Source: Bacteroidales bacterium
Lineage (GTDB): Bacteria; Bacteroidota; Bacteroidia; Bacteroidales; P3
Direction: 5' to 3'
DNA length: 47,627 nt
Assembly: GCA_017428115.1 (NCBI GenBank)
Contig: JAFRRK010000072.1
Span: forward strand, 1-47,627
A program made the translations under genes and the position numbers. Below are positions 32,649 to 41,297 of the stretch, in pieces (the stretch's first letter is position 1; the number at the start of each line of letters is the position of its first letter). A model generated the notes under the pieces. That model saw only the letters and a list, made by a program, of their open reading frames with translations. It had not been told where the DNA came from and searched no databases.

Positions 32649-32687
32649 AATTGTTGATATGTTGATGAGTTTATTGTGTGTAAATGA

Positions 32688-33605
32688 TTATTTTGCGCCT
32701 AGGATGGCCGACATGAGTGCCTGACGGACGTAAACACCGTTTTGAGCCTGGCGAAAATAGTAGGCATAGGGGGTTTTGTCGACATCGGTGGTGATTTCGT
32801 TTACTCTGGGCAGGGGGTGTAGCACACGCATGTTGGGTTTGCAGCCCTGAAGCATGTCGGCAGAGAGGATGCAGCTGTCTTTGACGCGTTCGTATTCGAG
32901 TGGGTCGGGGAAGCGCTCGCGTTGCACGCGGGTCATGTAGATGATGTCGGCCATGGGGATGATGCTGCGAATGTCGGTGTACTGATAGTATTTGAGACCA
33001 GCATCTTTGATGCTCATTTTGACGGAAGAGGGTAGTTTTAGCTCGGTAGGAGAAACCAGGTGGAAAGTGGCGTTGAAGTTGCACATGGCCTGTACGAGAG
33101 AGTGGACGGTGCGCCCATATTTAAGGTCGCCGACGACGGCAATGTTCAGGTTGTCGAGGGTGCCTTGTGTTTTGCGGATAGAGTAGAGGTCGAGCATGCA
33201 TTGGGTGGGGTGTTGGTTGGCACCGTCGCCTGCATTGATGACGGGAACAGTGGCCACTTCGGAAGCATAGCGTGAGGAGCCTTCTTTGGGGTTGCGCATG
33301 ACGATGAGGTCGGCATAGCTTGAGACCATGACTATGGTGTCGTGGAGAGATTCGCCTTTTTGGACACTGGTGCCGCCGGGGTCGCTGAATCCTATGATGC
33401 GGGCTCCAAGCTGGTTGGCAGCACTCTCGAAGCTAAGACGGGTGCGTGTGGAGGGCTCGAAGAAGAGTGTTGCGACGACCTTGTCGCTGAGAATACGCTG
33501 CTTAGGATTTTGCTCAAATCCCTCGGCTATGTCCAGTACCTCGATGTATTCTTCTTTAGAGAAGTCGGTGATGGAGATGAGGTTGCGTCCTTTTAATGTG
33601 CTCAT
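32688..33605 (-). CDS. pyrB: Aspartate carbamoyltransferase catalytic chain
   Basis: A 305-residue cytosolic enzyme that joins carbamoyl phosphate and aspartate to N-carbamoylaspartate, the committed step of pyrimidine synthesis. The carbamoyl-phosphate motif FFEPSTRTRLSFESA lies near 50-65. DGANQHPTQ and HPLPRVNEI complete the active site. Length is close to the E. coli enzyme (about 310). It is transcribed with pyrI (39 bases downstream) and is preceded by a TPR lipoprotein gene 14 bases away. The intact Ser-Thr-Arg-Thr-Arg motif argues for aspartate rather than ornithine transcarbamoylase, and the pyrI neighbour agrees. Confidence 0.96.
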   Translation of the reverse strand: MSTLKGRNLISITDFSKEEYIEVLDIAEGFEQNPKQRILSDKVVATLFFEPSTRTRLSFESAANQLGARIIGFSDPGGTSVQKGESLHDTIVMVSSYADLIVMRNPKEGSSRYASEVATVPVINAGDGANQHPTQCMLDLYSIRKTQGTLDNLNIAVVGDLKYGRTVHSLVQAMCNFNATFHLVSPTELKLPSSVKMSIKDAGLKYYQYTDIRSIIPMADIIYMTRVQRERFPDPLEYERVKDSCILSADMLQGCKPNMRVLHPLPRVNEITTDVDKTPYAYYFRQAQNGVYVRQALMSAILGAK

Positions 33606-33619
33606 ATGTCTTTGATTTT

Positions 33620-34621
33620 TTAATTGTTGATTCTTTTAATGCCGTCGATGGCGGGTTGGAATGTGTGGTCGAGTTCGAGGGCTGCCCTGAAGTCGTCGAG
33701 GGCATGCTGCTTGTCGCCCGTGAGTTCGTAGGCGCATCCTCTATTTACCCAGGCTTCGGCAAAGGTGCTGTCGCACTGAATGGCATGGGTGAAGTAGTCG
33801 ATGGCTACGGGGTAGTCGCCATAGGTGAAGAGTTGGATATAGCCACGGTTGTGCCATGCGTCCTTGTGGTTGGCGTTGAGGTCGAGGATTTGTTTGTATA
33901 TCTCTTCGGCCTTGTCCATTTGGTTGAGGTCTTGATGGTACATGGCAAGTGCGTATAGGGCGTTGGTGTTCTGAGGCTCAATGCGTAAGGCGGTGGTGAG
34001 GTATTCAACAGCCAGAGGGTCGTGGCGTATGGAGAAAAGTATGCCCAGTTCTTCAAAGGCGGGCTCATAGTCGGGATAGAAGTCGCACACTTTGCGTAGC
34101 AGGGCAACAGCGTTGGCGGTGTCGCCGGTCTCCTTGTAGATAAAGCTTTTCATGAATAGGGCAGTGCGGTTTTGAGGGTCTTTGGCGGTGACACGGTTGA
34201 GGCACTCCATGGCGCGGTCGTAGTTGTGGCTGTAGTATGATATTTCGCCTAGTTTGAGAGTGGCTTCAAGGTTGTCGGGGTCGAGGTCGAGGGCACGCTG
34301 AAGGCTGGCATAGCTCTGTTCAATACTGCCATTTGCGAGGTAGGCATCGCCCAGGAGCATGTGGTATTGAGGTTTTTTGCTATCAAGAGCTATGGCTCGC
34401 GAGAGGTCGGCAATGGCATCGTTGACTCGACCTATCTCCATGTAGACTTTTGCACGTTGGTAATAAAGATTGTCGTCCTTGGGGTGTTTGTGTATTTGTA
34501 TGTCAAGGGCTTGAAGAATCTTCTCGTTAGGTAGGTCGGGAGTGTTGTTGTGGTTGCCACATCCCATGAGGATAAATAGGGCAGGCAAGAGGATGATGAT
34601 AAGCGTTGTTATTTTTTTCAT
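33620..34621 (-). CDS. Tetratricopeptide-repeat lipoprotein
   Basis: A 333-residue protein with a lipoprotein signal (lipobox ending LFILMGC, Cys21). The body is built of about eight TPR units (for example NLYYQRAKVYMEIGRVNDAIADLSRAIALD and AWVNRGCAYELTGDKQHALDDFRAALELD in part). TPRs mediate protein-protein contacts, so a scaffold role at the outer or inner membrane periplasmic face is likely; the partner is unknown. It lies 14 bases before pyrB and could be co-transcribed with pyrBI, a link probably of location rather than function. Confidence 0.85.
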   Translation of the reverse strand: MKKITTLIIILLPALFILMGCGNHNNTPDLPNEKILQALDIQIHKHPKDDNLYYQRAKVYMEIGRVNDAIADLSRAIALDSKKPQYHMLLGDAYLANGSIEQSYASLQRALDLDPDNLEATLKLGEISYYSHNYDRAMECLNRVTAKDPQNRTALFMKSFIYKETGDTANAVALLRKVCDFYPDYEPAFEELGILFSIRHDPLAVEYLTTALRIEPQNTNALYALAMYHQDLNQMDKAEEIYKQILDLNANHKDAWHNRGYIQLFTYGDYPVAIDYFTHAIQCDSTFAEAWVNRGCAYELTGDKQHALDDFRAALELDHTFQPAIDGIKRINN

Positions 34622-34720
34622 TAAACAGATGAACGTTTTTTTTTCGTTTTTATTATGTGGTATTATATTATTTTTGAAAAAAGGAGGTATGAGTGTCGGT
34701 GGACGGTGGATGGAAAGAGA

Positions 34721-35671
34721 TTATGACGCTAGGTTTTGAAGCAGGTTGTTGATTTGCGACAGAGTGCTGCTGTAGTACTGGGCATGTAATACGGTGGTGG
34801 CTTGTTGTTGGGTTATGGGGAGGCTTCGGCGTAGTAGGCACCAGTATTCTTTGGTTTTGCGCATTTTGCTTTCGTCGCGTATGTTGCCTTCGCCTATAGC
34901 ATCTAGAAGGGACTGTATGAAATGTATTGTTTGGCGCAAGTGGTTATCGGGGGTGGAGCATTCTGAGCCTTTGATGCGCAAGGGCAGTAGGGGGTCGTAG
35001 AGTATACCGCGTCCTATCATGAAGTGGTTGATTTGAGGAAAACGATGTTGCAGGCGGCGGTAGTCGGAGATGGTGCAGATGTCGCCATTGTAGATGATGG
35101 GGTGGTGAAGTAGAGGAAGCACTTGTTCAAAGGTGTTGAGGTCAACCTGACCGTCATATTGTTGGCGTCCAGTGCGGGGATGGATGGTTACGTTTGCCAG
35201 AGGGAAGTCGTTGAGTATGGGGATGATTGAAAATATTTCCTGTGGACTATTGAGCCCTAGGCGCATTTTGATGCTGAGCCGAGGGTGAAGATGGGGCATC
35301 ACCTGTTCGAGTATGTAGCGTATCTCGTCGGGGTAGGGGAGAATGCCGCATCCGCGATGTTTGGCAGTGACGCGACGCATGGGGCAACCGATGTTCCAGT
35401 TCACTTCGGTATATCCTACATCGTAGAGGCGGTTGGCTAGGTCGGTGAATTCAAGTGGTTCTTTGCCTAATATTTGGGGGATGACAGGCAGGGAGTCTTG
35501 GTTGGAGAGAGGTAGCACATCATCAATCTTTTTCCATGCATCGGAGAGGTTGCCATGGGTAAGCGAGAGGAATGGTGAGATGGAGTAGTCCAAAGCCCCA
35601 GGGAAACATTTGTGGTATACTTTCCTGAACATTAGTTCAGTGAGACCTTGCATGGGGGCTAGGATAAGCAT
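34721..35671 (-). CDS. tRNA-dihydrouridine synthase family protein
   Basis: A 316-residue flavoenzyme that reduces specific uridines of tRNA to dihydrouridine. The FMN-binding start LILAPMQGLTELMFR is at residue 2. The active-site motif NIGCPMRRVTAKHRGCGIL lies near 95-113, its Cys being the proton donor, and SIKMRLGLNSP and TIHPRTGRQQYDG follow as in the Dus family. PIIYNGDI near 195 closes the barrel. Which tRNA position it modifies cannot be told here. It is 21 bases downstream of the cvpA-family gene. Confidence 0.92.
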   Translation of the reverse strand: MLILAPMQGLTELMFRKVYHKCFPGALDYSISPFLSLTHGNLSDAWKKIDDVLPLSNQDSLPVIPQILGKEPLEFTDLANRLYDVGYTEVNWNIGCPMRRVTAKHRGCGILPYPDEIRYILEQVMPHLHPRLSIKMRLGLNSPQEIFSIIPILNDFPLANVTIHPRTGRQQYDGQVDLNTFEQVLPLLHHPIIYNGDICTISDYRRLQHRFPQINHFMIGRGILYDPLLPLRIKGSECSTPDNHLRQTIHFIQSLLDAIGEGNIRDESKMRKTKEYWCLLRRSLPITQQQATTVLHAQYYSSTLSQINNLLQNLAS

Positions 35672-35692
35672 GGGTGATGAGGGATAAAAGGG

Positions 35693-36208
35693 TTAGTTTT
35701 TTGATGATTCGTTGTTGTTTTTTTCACGCAGATGTTGTAGCTGCAATTTGAGAGAGGCTGTGAGTTTGTTGCCCAGGGTGTAGGTGGGCTTAAACAGTTT
35801 GCTCTCTTGTTGTACTTTTGGAGTGATGATGATGTGGTTGTAGTCGACCAAGAGTACGAAGTTTAGTAATATGCTGAGTACGCAAAGGCATTTGAGCATG
35901 CCCATCAGAGCACCTAATATCTTATTTAGCGCATTGGCTTTGACCATCTTGATGATACCTTCAATGGCTTTGCCAAGGAAGTAAGAGCCTACTATCACGC
36001 CCATGAAGGTGATGAAAAAGGCTATGAGCAAGGCTCCGTCGCCTTCGAGTTTGAGGAGTTCGGCAACCCAGGTTGAAAAGTGTATTGCAGCCCAGCAGCC
36101 GGCCACAATGCCTATAAGGGCTGCAAGTTCGAAGATAAGGCCGCGACGCCACCCTTTGTAAATAAAGTAGCATAGGGGAATGGCGAGGATAATGTCAAGA
36201 ATGTTCAT
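35693..36208 (-). CDS. CvpA family membrane protein
   Basis: A 171-residue inner-membrane protein of the CvpA (colicin V production) family. The N-terminus ILDIILAIPLCYFIYKGWRRGLI is typical: helix 1 followed by a G-rich basic turn. There are four hydrophobic segments, then a polar C-terminal tail from about 135. The family is linked to envelope functions, but the exact role is unknown. It is followed closely by the dus gene. Confidence 0.85.
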   Translation of the reverse strand: MNILDIILAIPLCYFIYKGWRRGLIFELAALIGIVAGCWAAIHFSTWVAELLKLEGDGALLIAFFITFMGVIVGSYFLGKAIEGIIKMVKANALNKILGALMGMLKCLCVLSILLNFVLLVDYNHIIITPKVQQESKLFKPTYTLGNKLTASLKLQLQHLREKNNNESSKN

Positions 36209-36224
36209 TTTGATTGGTTCTTAA

Positions 36225-36257
36225 TAAAAAAACGAGAACGTCCCCAAGAAGGAGACG
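36225..36257 (-). terminator. Terminator of the obgE-PAP2 unit
   Basis: On the minus strand CGTCTCC (36251-36257) and GGGGACG (36239-36245) form a 7-bp stem that can extend by G-U pairs. It has a 5-base loop and is followed by TTCTCGTTTTTTTATT. It lies about 75 bases after the PAP2 stop. Confidence 0.65.
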
Positions 36258-36329
36258 CCCCGTCAAATACATCTTTGAAAAAAGTAAGCACATTATTATA
36301 AACGTAAATGAGCTTTTTTTGTTTCATGA

Positions 36330-36932
36330 TTAGTCATTTTTTTTTCTTTCTGACAATTTATCAAGTATGTTGTCAGCTAGTTGTGTTAAAAGAAACACTA
36401 ATATGCCTAACAATAGTCCAAGTAGAGCACCGCAGACAACATCGCCTGGATAGTGTTTGCCTAGATAGGGACGAGAGTATCCTACCACAGCAGCCCAAAG
36501 GAATATGAGTATAGGAAAGAGATGGCAGGGCTTTGCTCTTTTGTGAAGGAGGCTTTTGCGGTAGCGGAGTGATAGGAACATGGCCAAGGCAAATACGTTG
36601 GCAGCATGCGACGACACAAATCCATATTCCCCACCACAGCTAGTCCGAAACATGCGGACGTCGACGAAAGTGTGGCAGGGGCGCGGACGGCACACCCAGT
36701 ATTTGATGAACACAGAAATGCGGTCGGCGAATAGAAAACACAGTATGATGCCTAATAATACCAGCCACCATTTGCGAGGTTCGTGTCGCAAGGTGGTGAA
36801 AATGAATGCACAGATTAGTATTATAACCCACGACCAATTTTGGCTGGCAACCCACAACGACCAGTCGGCAACAGTGCTGTGGTGCTGATTGATCCAGAAG
36901 AATAGGTCGGTGTCTGTTTGTACGAGGTTCAT
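36330..36932 (-). CDS. PAP2-family membrane phosphatase
   Basis: A 200-residue integral membrane phosphatase of the PAP2 superfamily, acting on phospholipid or undecaprenyl pyrophosphate-type substrates. All three active-site motifs are present: KYWVCRPRP (Kx6RP), VSSHAAN (the PSGH-equivalent motif, with Ser in place of Gly), and [13 protein letters not shown] (SRx5Hx3D). Five to six transmembrane helices are visible. Its start overlaps the obgE stop by four bases (ATGA), so translation is coupled. The substrate is not determined by sequence; undecaprenyl pyrophosphate recycling or lipid A dephosphorylation are both possible. Confidence 0.9.
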   Translation of the reverse strand: MNLVQTDTDLFFWINQHHSTVADWSLWVASQNWSWVIILICAFIFTTLRHEPRKWWLVLLGIILCFLFADRISVFIKYWVCRPRPCHTFVDVRMFRTSCGGEYGFVSSHAANVFALAMFLSLRYRKSLLHKRAKPCHLFPILIFLWAAVVGYSRPYLGKHYPGDVVCGALLGLLLGILVFLLTQLADNILDKLSERKKND

Positions 36933-37999
36933 CGATTATTGTTTAATGGTGTGTCTTCCCGAGTGGGATTTGTTGTTTCATTGTTGTGGTTGATGTCGTT
37001 TGGTAGGGATTCGGCCTGTAGTTTTTGGAAGATAAGGTCTTTTAACTCTTGTATGTGGAATCCCGAAACGGCAGAGATGAAAATGTGGTCGATGCCGTCT
37101 GGCAGATGAGAGCGCATTTGTTGCATCATGGTCTCGTCGAGAATATCGCACTTGGTGATGGCTAGTATGCGCTGTTTGTCAAGCAACTCGGGGTTATAGC
37201 GACGTAGCTCTTCGAGCAACACTTGGTATTCGTGGTTGATGTCAAGCTGTTCGCAGCTGACCATAAAAAGTAATATGGAATTGCGTTCTATGTGGCGTAG
37301 AAATCTAATTCCCAATCCTTTGCCCTCGCTGGCCCCTTCTATGATGCCGGGGATGTCGGCAATGCAAAACGACTGGTCGTCGTGGTATTTTACTATTCCT
37401 AGATTGGGCACCAATGTGGTGAAAGGATAGTCGGCAATGGCAGGCTTGGCAGCCGACACAACGCTTAGCAGCGTACTCTTGCCAGCATTGGGAAACCCCA
37501 CAAGCCCCACATCAGCAAGCACCTTTAGTTCGATGATTACCCAACGTTCCACAGCGGGTTCGCCTGGCTGGGCGTAGCGTGGGGTGCGGTTGGTAGGAGA
37601 TTTAAAATGGTCGTTGCCTAGGCCACCGCGGCCGCCTTTGGCAATAATGATTTCTTGACCGTCCTCGGTCACCTCGCCAAGCATTTCGCCAGTTTCGGCA
37701 TCTCGACAGATACAGCCTAGCGGTACTTCCAATATTTGGTCGCGACCATTACGTCCGGTGCAAAGGTTCTCGCCCCCATGTTCTCCATCTTCGGCAAAAA
37801 CATGTTTGGTGTATTTTAGGTGCAGCAGTGTCCAGCGTTGGCCGTTGCCTCGCAGAATCACGTGGCCGCCTCGTCCACCGTCGCCTCCGTCAGGGCCTCC
37901 CTTGGCGTTGTATTTCACGCGCAGCAGATGGGCAGAGCCACCGCCGCCTTTGCCCGAACGGACAAATATTTTGACATAGTCGACAAAGTTGGAAGTCAT
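36929..37999 (-). CDS. obgE: GTPase ObgE/CgtA
   Basis: A 356-residue GTPase involved in large ribosomal subunit assembly and growth control. The N-terminal glycine-rich Obg fold carries [16 protein letters not shown] and [13 protein letters not shown]. The G domain has P-loop GFPNAGKST near 168, [10 protein letters not shown] (switch II/G3) and TKCD (G4). There is a short polar C-terminal tail instead of the OCT domain seen in some Gram-positive relatives. It follows adk by 78 bases across a terminator-like hairpin. Confidence 0.95.
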   Translation of the reverse strand: MTSNFVDYVKIFVRSGKGGGGSAHLLRVKYNAKGGPDGGDGGRGGHVILRGNGQRWTLLHLKYTKHVFAEDGEHGGENLCTGRNGRDQILEVPLGCICRDAETGEMLGEVTEDGQEIIIAKGGRGGLGNDHFKSPTNRTPRYAQPGEPAVERWVIIELKVLADVGLVGFPNAGKSTLLSVVSAAKPAIADYPFTTLVPNLGIVKYHDDQSFCIADIPGIIEGASEGKGLGIRFLRHIERNSILLFMVSCEQLDINHEYQVLLEELRRYNPELLDKQRILAITKCDILDETMMQQMRSHLPDGIDHIFISAVSGFHIQELKDLIFQKLQAESLPNDINHNNETTNPTREDTPLNNNR

Positions 38000-38015
38000 G
38001 GTAGTTGTGTTTATA

Positions 38016-38064
38016 AAGAAAGTTCTAGATTATCTAGATCAACCAGATTTTCTAGAACTTTCTT
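38016..38064 (-). terminator. 14-bp perfect hairpin after adk
   Basis: AAGAAAGTTCTAGA (38016-38029) and TCTAGAACTTTCTT (38051-38064) pair perfectly. The loop carries a smaller CTAGAT/ATCTAG stem. It lies just past the adk stop and before obgE. It has no long U-tract, so it may attenuate rather than fully stop transcription. Confidence 0.6.
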
Positions 38065-38077
38065 GTTATTATTATTC

Positions 38078-38641
38078 TTAGAGAGCTTCGATGGCATGGG
38101 CGATGTCATCGGAGATGCGCTTTATGTCGCCCAGTCCGTTAATCTTAACCTCTTTGCCCTGTTTGGCGTAATATGCTGCTACAGGCAAGGTCTTATTTTC
38201 ATACTCCACGAGGCGATGCTTGATGGTTTCTTCGTTGTCGTCGCTGCGGCCACTCACCTTGGCACGCTCCAGCATGCGGCGGATAAGTTCCTCACGGGGA
38301 ACGTCGAGCCGAATCATGCAGCTGAGTGTGCGACCGTGCTTGGCAAGCAGTTGGTCTAAAACTTCTGCCTGAGCCACGTTTCTTGGGAATCCGTCAAACA
38401 ATATACCTTTGTTGTCGTGTTCGATAGCTTTGTCTATCATCTCAATCACAATATCATCGCTCACCAGTTGTCCCGCATCCATAATGCCTTTGATGCGTTT
38501 GCCCAGTTCGGTTTGGTCAGCGATTTCCTTGCGAAGCAGGTCACCTGTAGAGATATGGGAAAGTCCGTATTTCTCAACGATGAAATCACTCTGGGTGCCT
38601 TTGCCGGCACCGGGGGCGCCGAAAATGACAATGTTTTTCAT
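38078..38641 (-). CDS. adk: Adenylate kinase
   Basis: A 187-residue cytosolic enzyme interconverting AMP, ADP and ATP. The P-loop GAPGAGKGTQ lies at residues 8-17. ISTGDLLRKEI and GFPRN (AMP binding) follow, then a short lid with RSDDNEETIKHRL. It is the short-lid form without a zinc finger, usual for Bacteroidota. It sits 18 bases after the larger FKBP gene and belongs to the run that starts with the DHH phosphoesterase. Confidence 0.96.
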   Translation of the reverse strand: MKNIVIFGAPGAGKGTQSDFIVEKYGLSHISTGDLLRKEIADQTELGKRIKGIMDAGQLVSDDIVIEMIDKAIEHDNKGILFDGFPRNVAQAEVLDQLLAKHGRTLSCMIRLDVPREELIRRMLERAKVSGRSDDNEETIKHRLVEYENKTLPVAAYYAKQGKEVKINGLGDIKRISDDIAHAIEAL

Positions 38642-38659
38642 CAGTCGATAGAGGTTTTG

Positions 38660-39574
38660 TTATTCAACAGATTCGATGGTAAGGTTAAAAACTAGAGGGC
38701 TGTAAGGCAGAATGTCCTTACCGGCACCGCGGCCGCCATAGGCAAGTTCAGAGGGCATTACAAGGGTGATGTCGCTACCGGCAGGCTGACCCATGATACC
38801 TTCTTCCCAGCCTTTAATCATGGGCTGTTCTCCAACTACGTAGCTGATGGGCTCATAGTGGCGACCCTGCTGCACTTTGTCGGCTTCTTTGGCATCGGCC
38901 TCACGGCTGGTATCGAAAAGGGTACCGTCGAGCAGACGGCCAGTGTAGTTAATGCTCACCTTCTTACCGGCAGCCACCTTGGGGCCGTCGCCTTTCTTGT
39001 TCACAATGATATAAAGACCGCTTTTGGTGGGCTTCACTGTGATGTTGTTGTCGGTAATGTATTGAGCCAGAGTGGTGGGTTCGGAGTTTTTGCGTTGCTC
39101 CATCTCTTCAATGAAGTTGGCCTGTTCCTGTGCCAGTTCGTCCTTGGTGACGATGTCCATCAGAGCGATTTCATAGTAGAAGAATTGACCCTTGCCCTGC
39201 TCATACATGGGAGGCATTTGGCTGGGTTGCATGAAGTTGCCAATCGAGTCGGCAGGAATTTTGAAAATAGCCTTGTCGCCAGTGTGCATCATGAGCAGAC
39301 CCTCCTGGATGTCGCCTTTGAACATGCAGTTCTCAGCCACTTGGAAGATGCGGTCGGGGGTGCCCACATTGGTGAAAAGGGTGTCGTCTTCCAGACGGAG
39401 TACCAGCTCGCCCACCAGCAGGTCGCCCACATTGGGTGTCTCGCCGTCGGGGTTGACGGTTTCAAAACGGTAGAGAATACCGTTCTCACCTTGTTTGAAT
39501 TTGTTGGAGTTGCATGCTGTCATAAAGGCAGCGCAAGTCAATGCCATAGAGGCAATCAATAAAAGTTTTTTCAT
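38660..39574 (-). CDS. FKBP-type peptidyl-prolyl isomerase lipoprotein, two-domain
   Basis: A 304-residue lipoprotein (lipobox AAFMTACNS, Cys21) that should catalyse proline isomerisation in periplasmic protein folding. The C-terminal half (about 195-304) is a standard FKBP domain: VSINYTGRLLDGTLFDTS, GWEEGIMGQPAGSDITLVMPSELAYGGRG in part, and a final VFNLTIESV strand. An N-terminal region (35-145) looks like a second, degenerate FKBP fold (PNVGDLLVGELVLRLEDDTLFTN in part). Its start overlaps the stop of the smaller FKBP gene by four bases. Confidence 0.92.
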   Translation of the reverse strand: MKKLLLIASMALTCAAFMTACNSNKFKQGENGILYRFETVNPDGETPNVGDLLVGELVLRLEDDTLFTNVGTPDRIFQVAENCMFKGDIQEGLLMMHTGDKAIFKIPADSIGNFMQPSQMPPMYEQGKGQFFYYEIALMDIVTKDELAQEQANFIEEMEQRKNSEPTTLAQYITDNNITVKPTKSGLYIIVNKKGDGPKVAAGKKVSINYTGRLLDGTLFDTSREADAKEADKVQQGRHYEPISYVVGEQPMIKGWEEGIMGQPAGSDITLVMPSELAYGGRGAGKDILPYSPLVFNLTIESVE

Positions 39575-40101
39575 GATTTGTTAAAATGGAATTTATTAAT
39601 TGATACAATATTATAAATTATCACTGTCCGTGAAGGCACTCTGTCGCCATCGCCCACCACACCGTAAGCAGTGTTCGAAGGGGCTATGAGCCAAGCCTTA
39701 CTTCCATAGGGTATTTGTAGCAGTAGCTCGTCGAGTGCCACGGTTACCTGCCGTCGTCCCACGGTAAGGGTGTCGGTTTGGTGAGTATAGAATGGGGTTC
39801 CGTCGAGAGCTTCCAGCCTGTAGGTCACTACAACAGTGTCATCAGGATTTATGGCTTCGCCACTGCCGTGTATGTATTCGTTATACAATGCTCCGCAGGG
39901 AAGCTTCTTAGTTGCCATGTTTCTCCGTTGAAGATAGCCATCTATTTGGGTGGACTCCGACTGGATGACCACTTTGTTGGCATTGACCATATTCTCTTTA
40001 TACTGGTTGCCGTCGTCGGACTCCACGTCAATAATCGGAGTGCGGTCGCCACATGCAACTGCCAGCAAGGCAAAGGCTATGTATAGGACTAGTTGTTTCA
40101 T
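39571..40101 (-). CDS. FKBP-type isomerase lipoprotein (GldI-like)
   Basis: A 176-residue lipoprotein (LLAVACGDR, Cys17) with a single FKBP-type domain (GEAINPDDTVVVTYRLEALDG, LLLQIPYGSKAWLIAPSNTAYG in part, VIIYNIVSI). It resembles the GldI isomerases of Bacteroidota, which in gliding species assist secretion and motility proteins. This organism carries T9SS cargo, so a helper role for T9SS folding is plausible but unproven. ATGA overlaps link it to the DHH gene upstream and to the two-domain FKBP downstream. Confidence 0.87.
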   Translation of the reverse strand: MKQLVLYIAFALLAVACGDRTPIIDVESDDGNQYKENMVNANKVVIQSESTQIDGYLQRRNMATKKLPCGALYNEYIHGSGEAINPDDTVVVTYRLEALDGTPFYTHQTDTLTVGRRQVTVALDELLLQIPYGSKAWLIAPSNTAYGVVGDGDRVPSRTVIIYNIVSINKFHFNKS

Positions 40102-41150
40102 GAGGCGGAAATGGTTTTCAGTGGTTCTTGTCCTTCAACGCCCATTAGGGCTTTCACTTTTTTCACCGTCTCATCCATTGACATGAAGCAAGTGGCACCG
40201 GCAGCCTTGGTATGTCCTCCACCTCCGAGTTGCTTGGCCAATAGGTTCACATCCACATCTCCTTTGGCTCGTAGAGACACTTTTGTTTTCCCCTGTTCTT
40301 CTCTCACTAGGGCTCCCACTTCAATCGGCTCCATCATCAGGGTATAGTTTACCAAACCCTCCATATCCTCACTAGTTACGTTGTAGCTTCGTTGGTCGTC
40401 CAATGTAAAGGAAAAGAGAGCCGCATGTTGCTCTGGATATATTTCCAATCTGTGGCTGAGGGCAAATCCATAGAACATCATACGGTTGTATGAAAAAGTG
40501 TTGACAATGCGGTTGTGTATCTCTGCTGGGCGAATATCGTATGATACCAGCAATGCGGCAGCATCAAAACAGCTGGGTTGGCTGCAGCTGAAAGCAAAAC
40601 CTCCTGTATCGGTACGCAGCCCAGTGTAAAGGCATCTTGCCACCTCGGAGTTTAGATAGTCCCTGCCCCAGAGCTCTAACGACAGCCATAGCAGCAACTC
40701 GCAGGTGCTTGATATCTCAGGGTCGGAAAACACCAAGTTGAAATACTCGCTGGCAGGATTGTGATGGTGGTCCACCAACACCTTGAAAGCATTCGATTTA
40801 ATCAGTGCTTCTTGCAGAAAATCAATTCGTGAAGGGGCATTGAGATCAAGACATAGTATCAAGTCGGCCTCTTCAATTAGCGATTGGCAGAGTGTTAGTT
40901 CCCGTTCGCCAGACACAATACGGTCACTTCCAGTGAGCCAGCCGAAACTCTTCGGGAGGCCGTTGGGTAGAATGGGTACGATTTTTTGCGCCTGTTTGGC
41001 GGCTTGGTCCAGCATCAACATGCAGCCCAACAGACTGCCGCAGGCATCGCCATCGGCATTAACGTGTGAAAGCAATACAATTTTTTGCGTCTCACAAACC
41101 TGTTGGCGCAATGTTGCTATGCTTTGACTGTCAAATTGTTTTGAGTACAT
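40098..41150 (-). CDS. DHH-family phosphoesterase (NrnA-like)
   Basis: A 350-residue cytosolic phosphoesterase of the DHH/DHHA1 family. Members degrade short oligoribonucleotides, pAp or cyclic dinucleotide products with Mn2+. The metal-binding motifs are SHVNADGDACGS near residue 28-39 and VDHHHNP near 127. The C-terminal DHHA1 domain ends with GGGGHTKAAG. Length and motifs fit NrnA-like enzymes; the preferred substrate is inferred. It is the first gene of the coupled run leading to the two FKBPs, adk and onward. Confidence 0.92.
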   Translation of the reverse strand: MYSKQFDSQSIATLRQQVCETQKIVLLSHVNADGDACGSLLGCMLMLDQAAKQAQKIVPILPNGLPKSFGWLTGSDRIVSGERELTLCQSLIEEADLILCLDLNAPSRIDFLQEALIKSNAFKVLVDHHHNPASEYFNLVFSDPEISSTCELLLWLSLELWGRDYLNSEVARCLYTGLRTDTGGFAFSCSQPSCFDAAALLVSYDIRPAEIHNRIVNTFSYNRMMFYGFALSHRLEIYPEQHAALFSFTLDDQRSYNVTSEDMEGLVNYTLMMEPIEVGALVREEQGKTKVSLRAKGDVDVNLLAKQLGGGGHTKAAGATCFMSMDETVKKVKALMGVEGQEPLKTISAS

Positions 41151-41181
41151 TTTTATTGCTGTGTCCCATTATTTCAAACTG

Positions 41182-41189
41182 CAAAAGTA
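41182..41189 (-). promoter_or_regulatory. -7 box for the DHH-FKBP-FKBP-adk unit
   Basis: TACTTTTG on the minus strand, 31 bases before the ATG at 41150. It is back to back with the promoter of the S9 peptidase gene. Confidence 0.65.
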
Positions 41190-41243
41190 CTACTTTTTCA
41201 TGGATTGAAATATTTTTTTATGTGTCGTTATTGAAAAAAGTTG

Positions 41244-41251
41244 TACTTTTG
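41244..41251 (+). promoter_or_regulatory. -7 box for the S9 peptidase
   Basis: TACTTTTG, 46 bases before the ATG at 41298. The -33 region (TGTG near 41221) is weak. Confidence 0.65.
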
Positions 41252-41297
41252 CAAAAAAATAATATCAATCTTTAGATAATCAAGAATACTGAACAAT

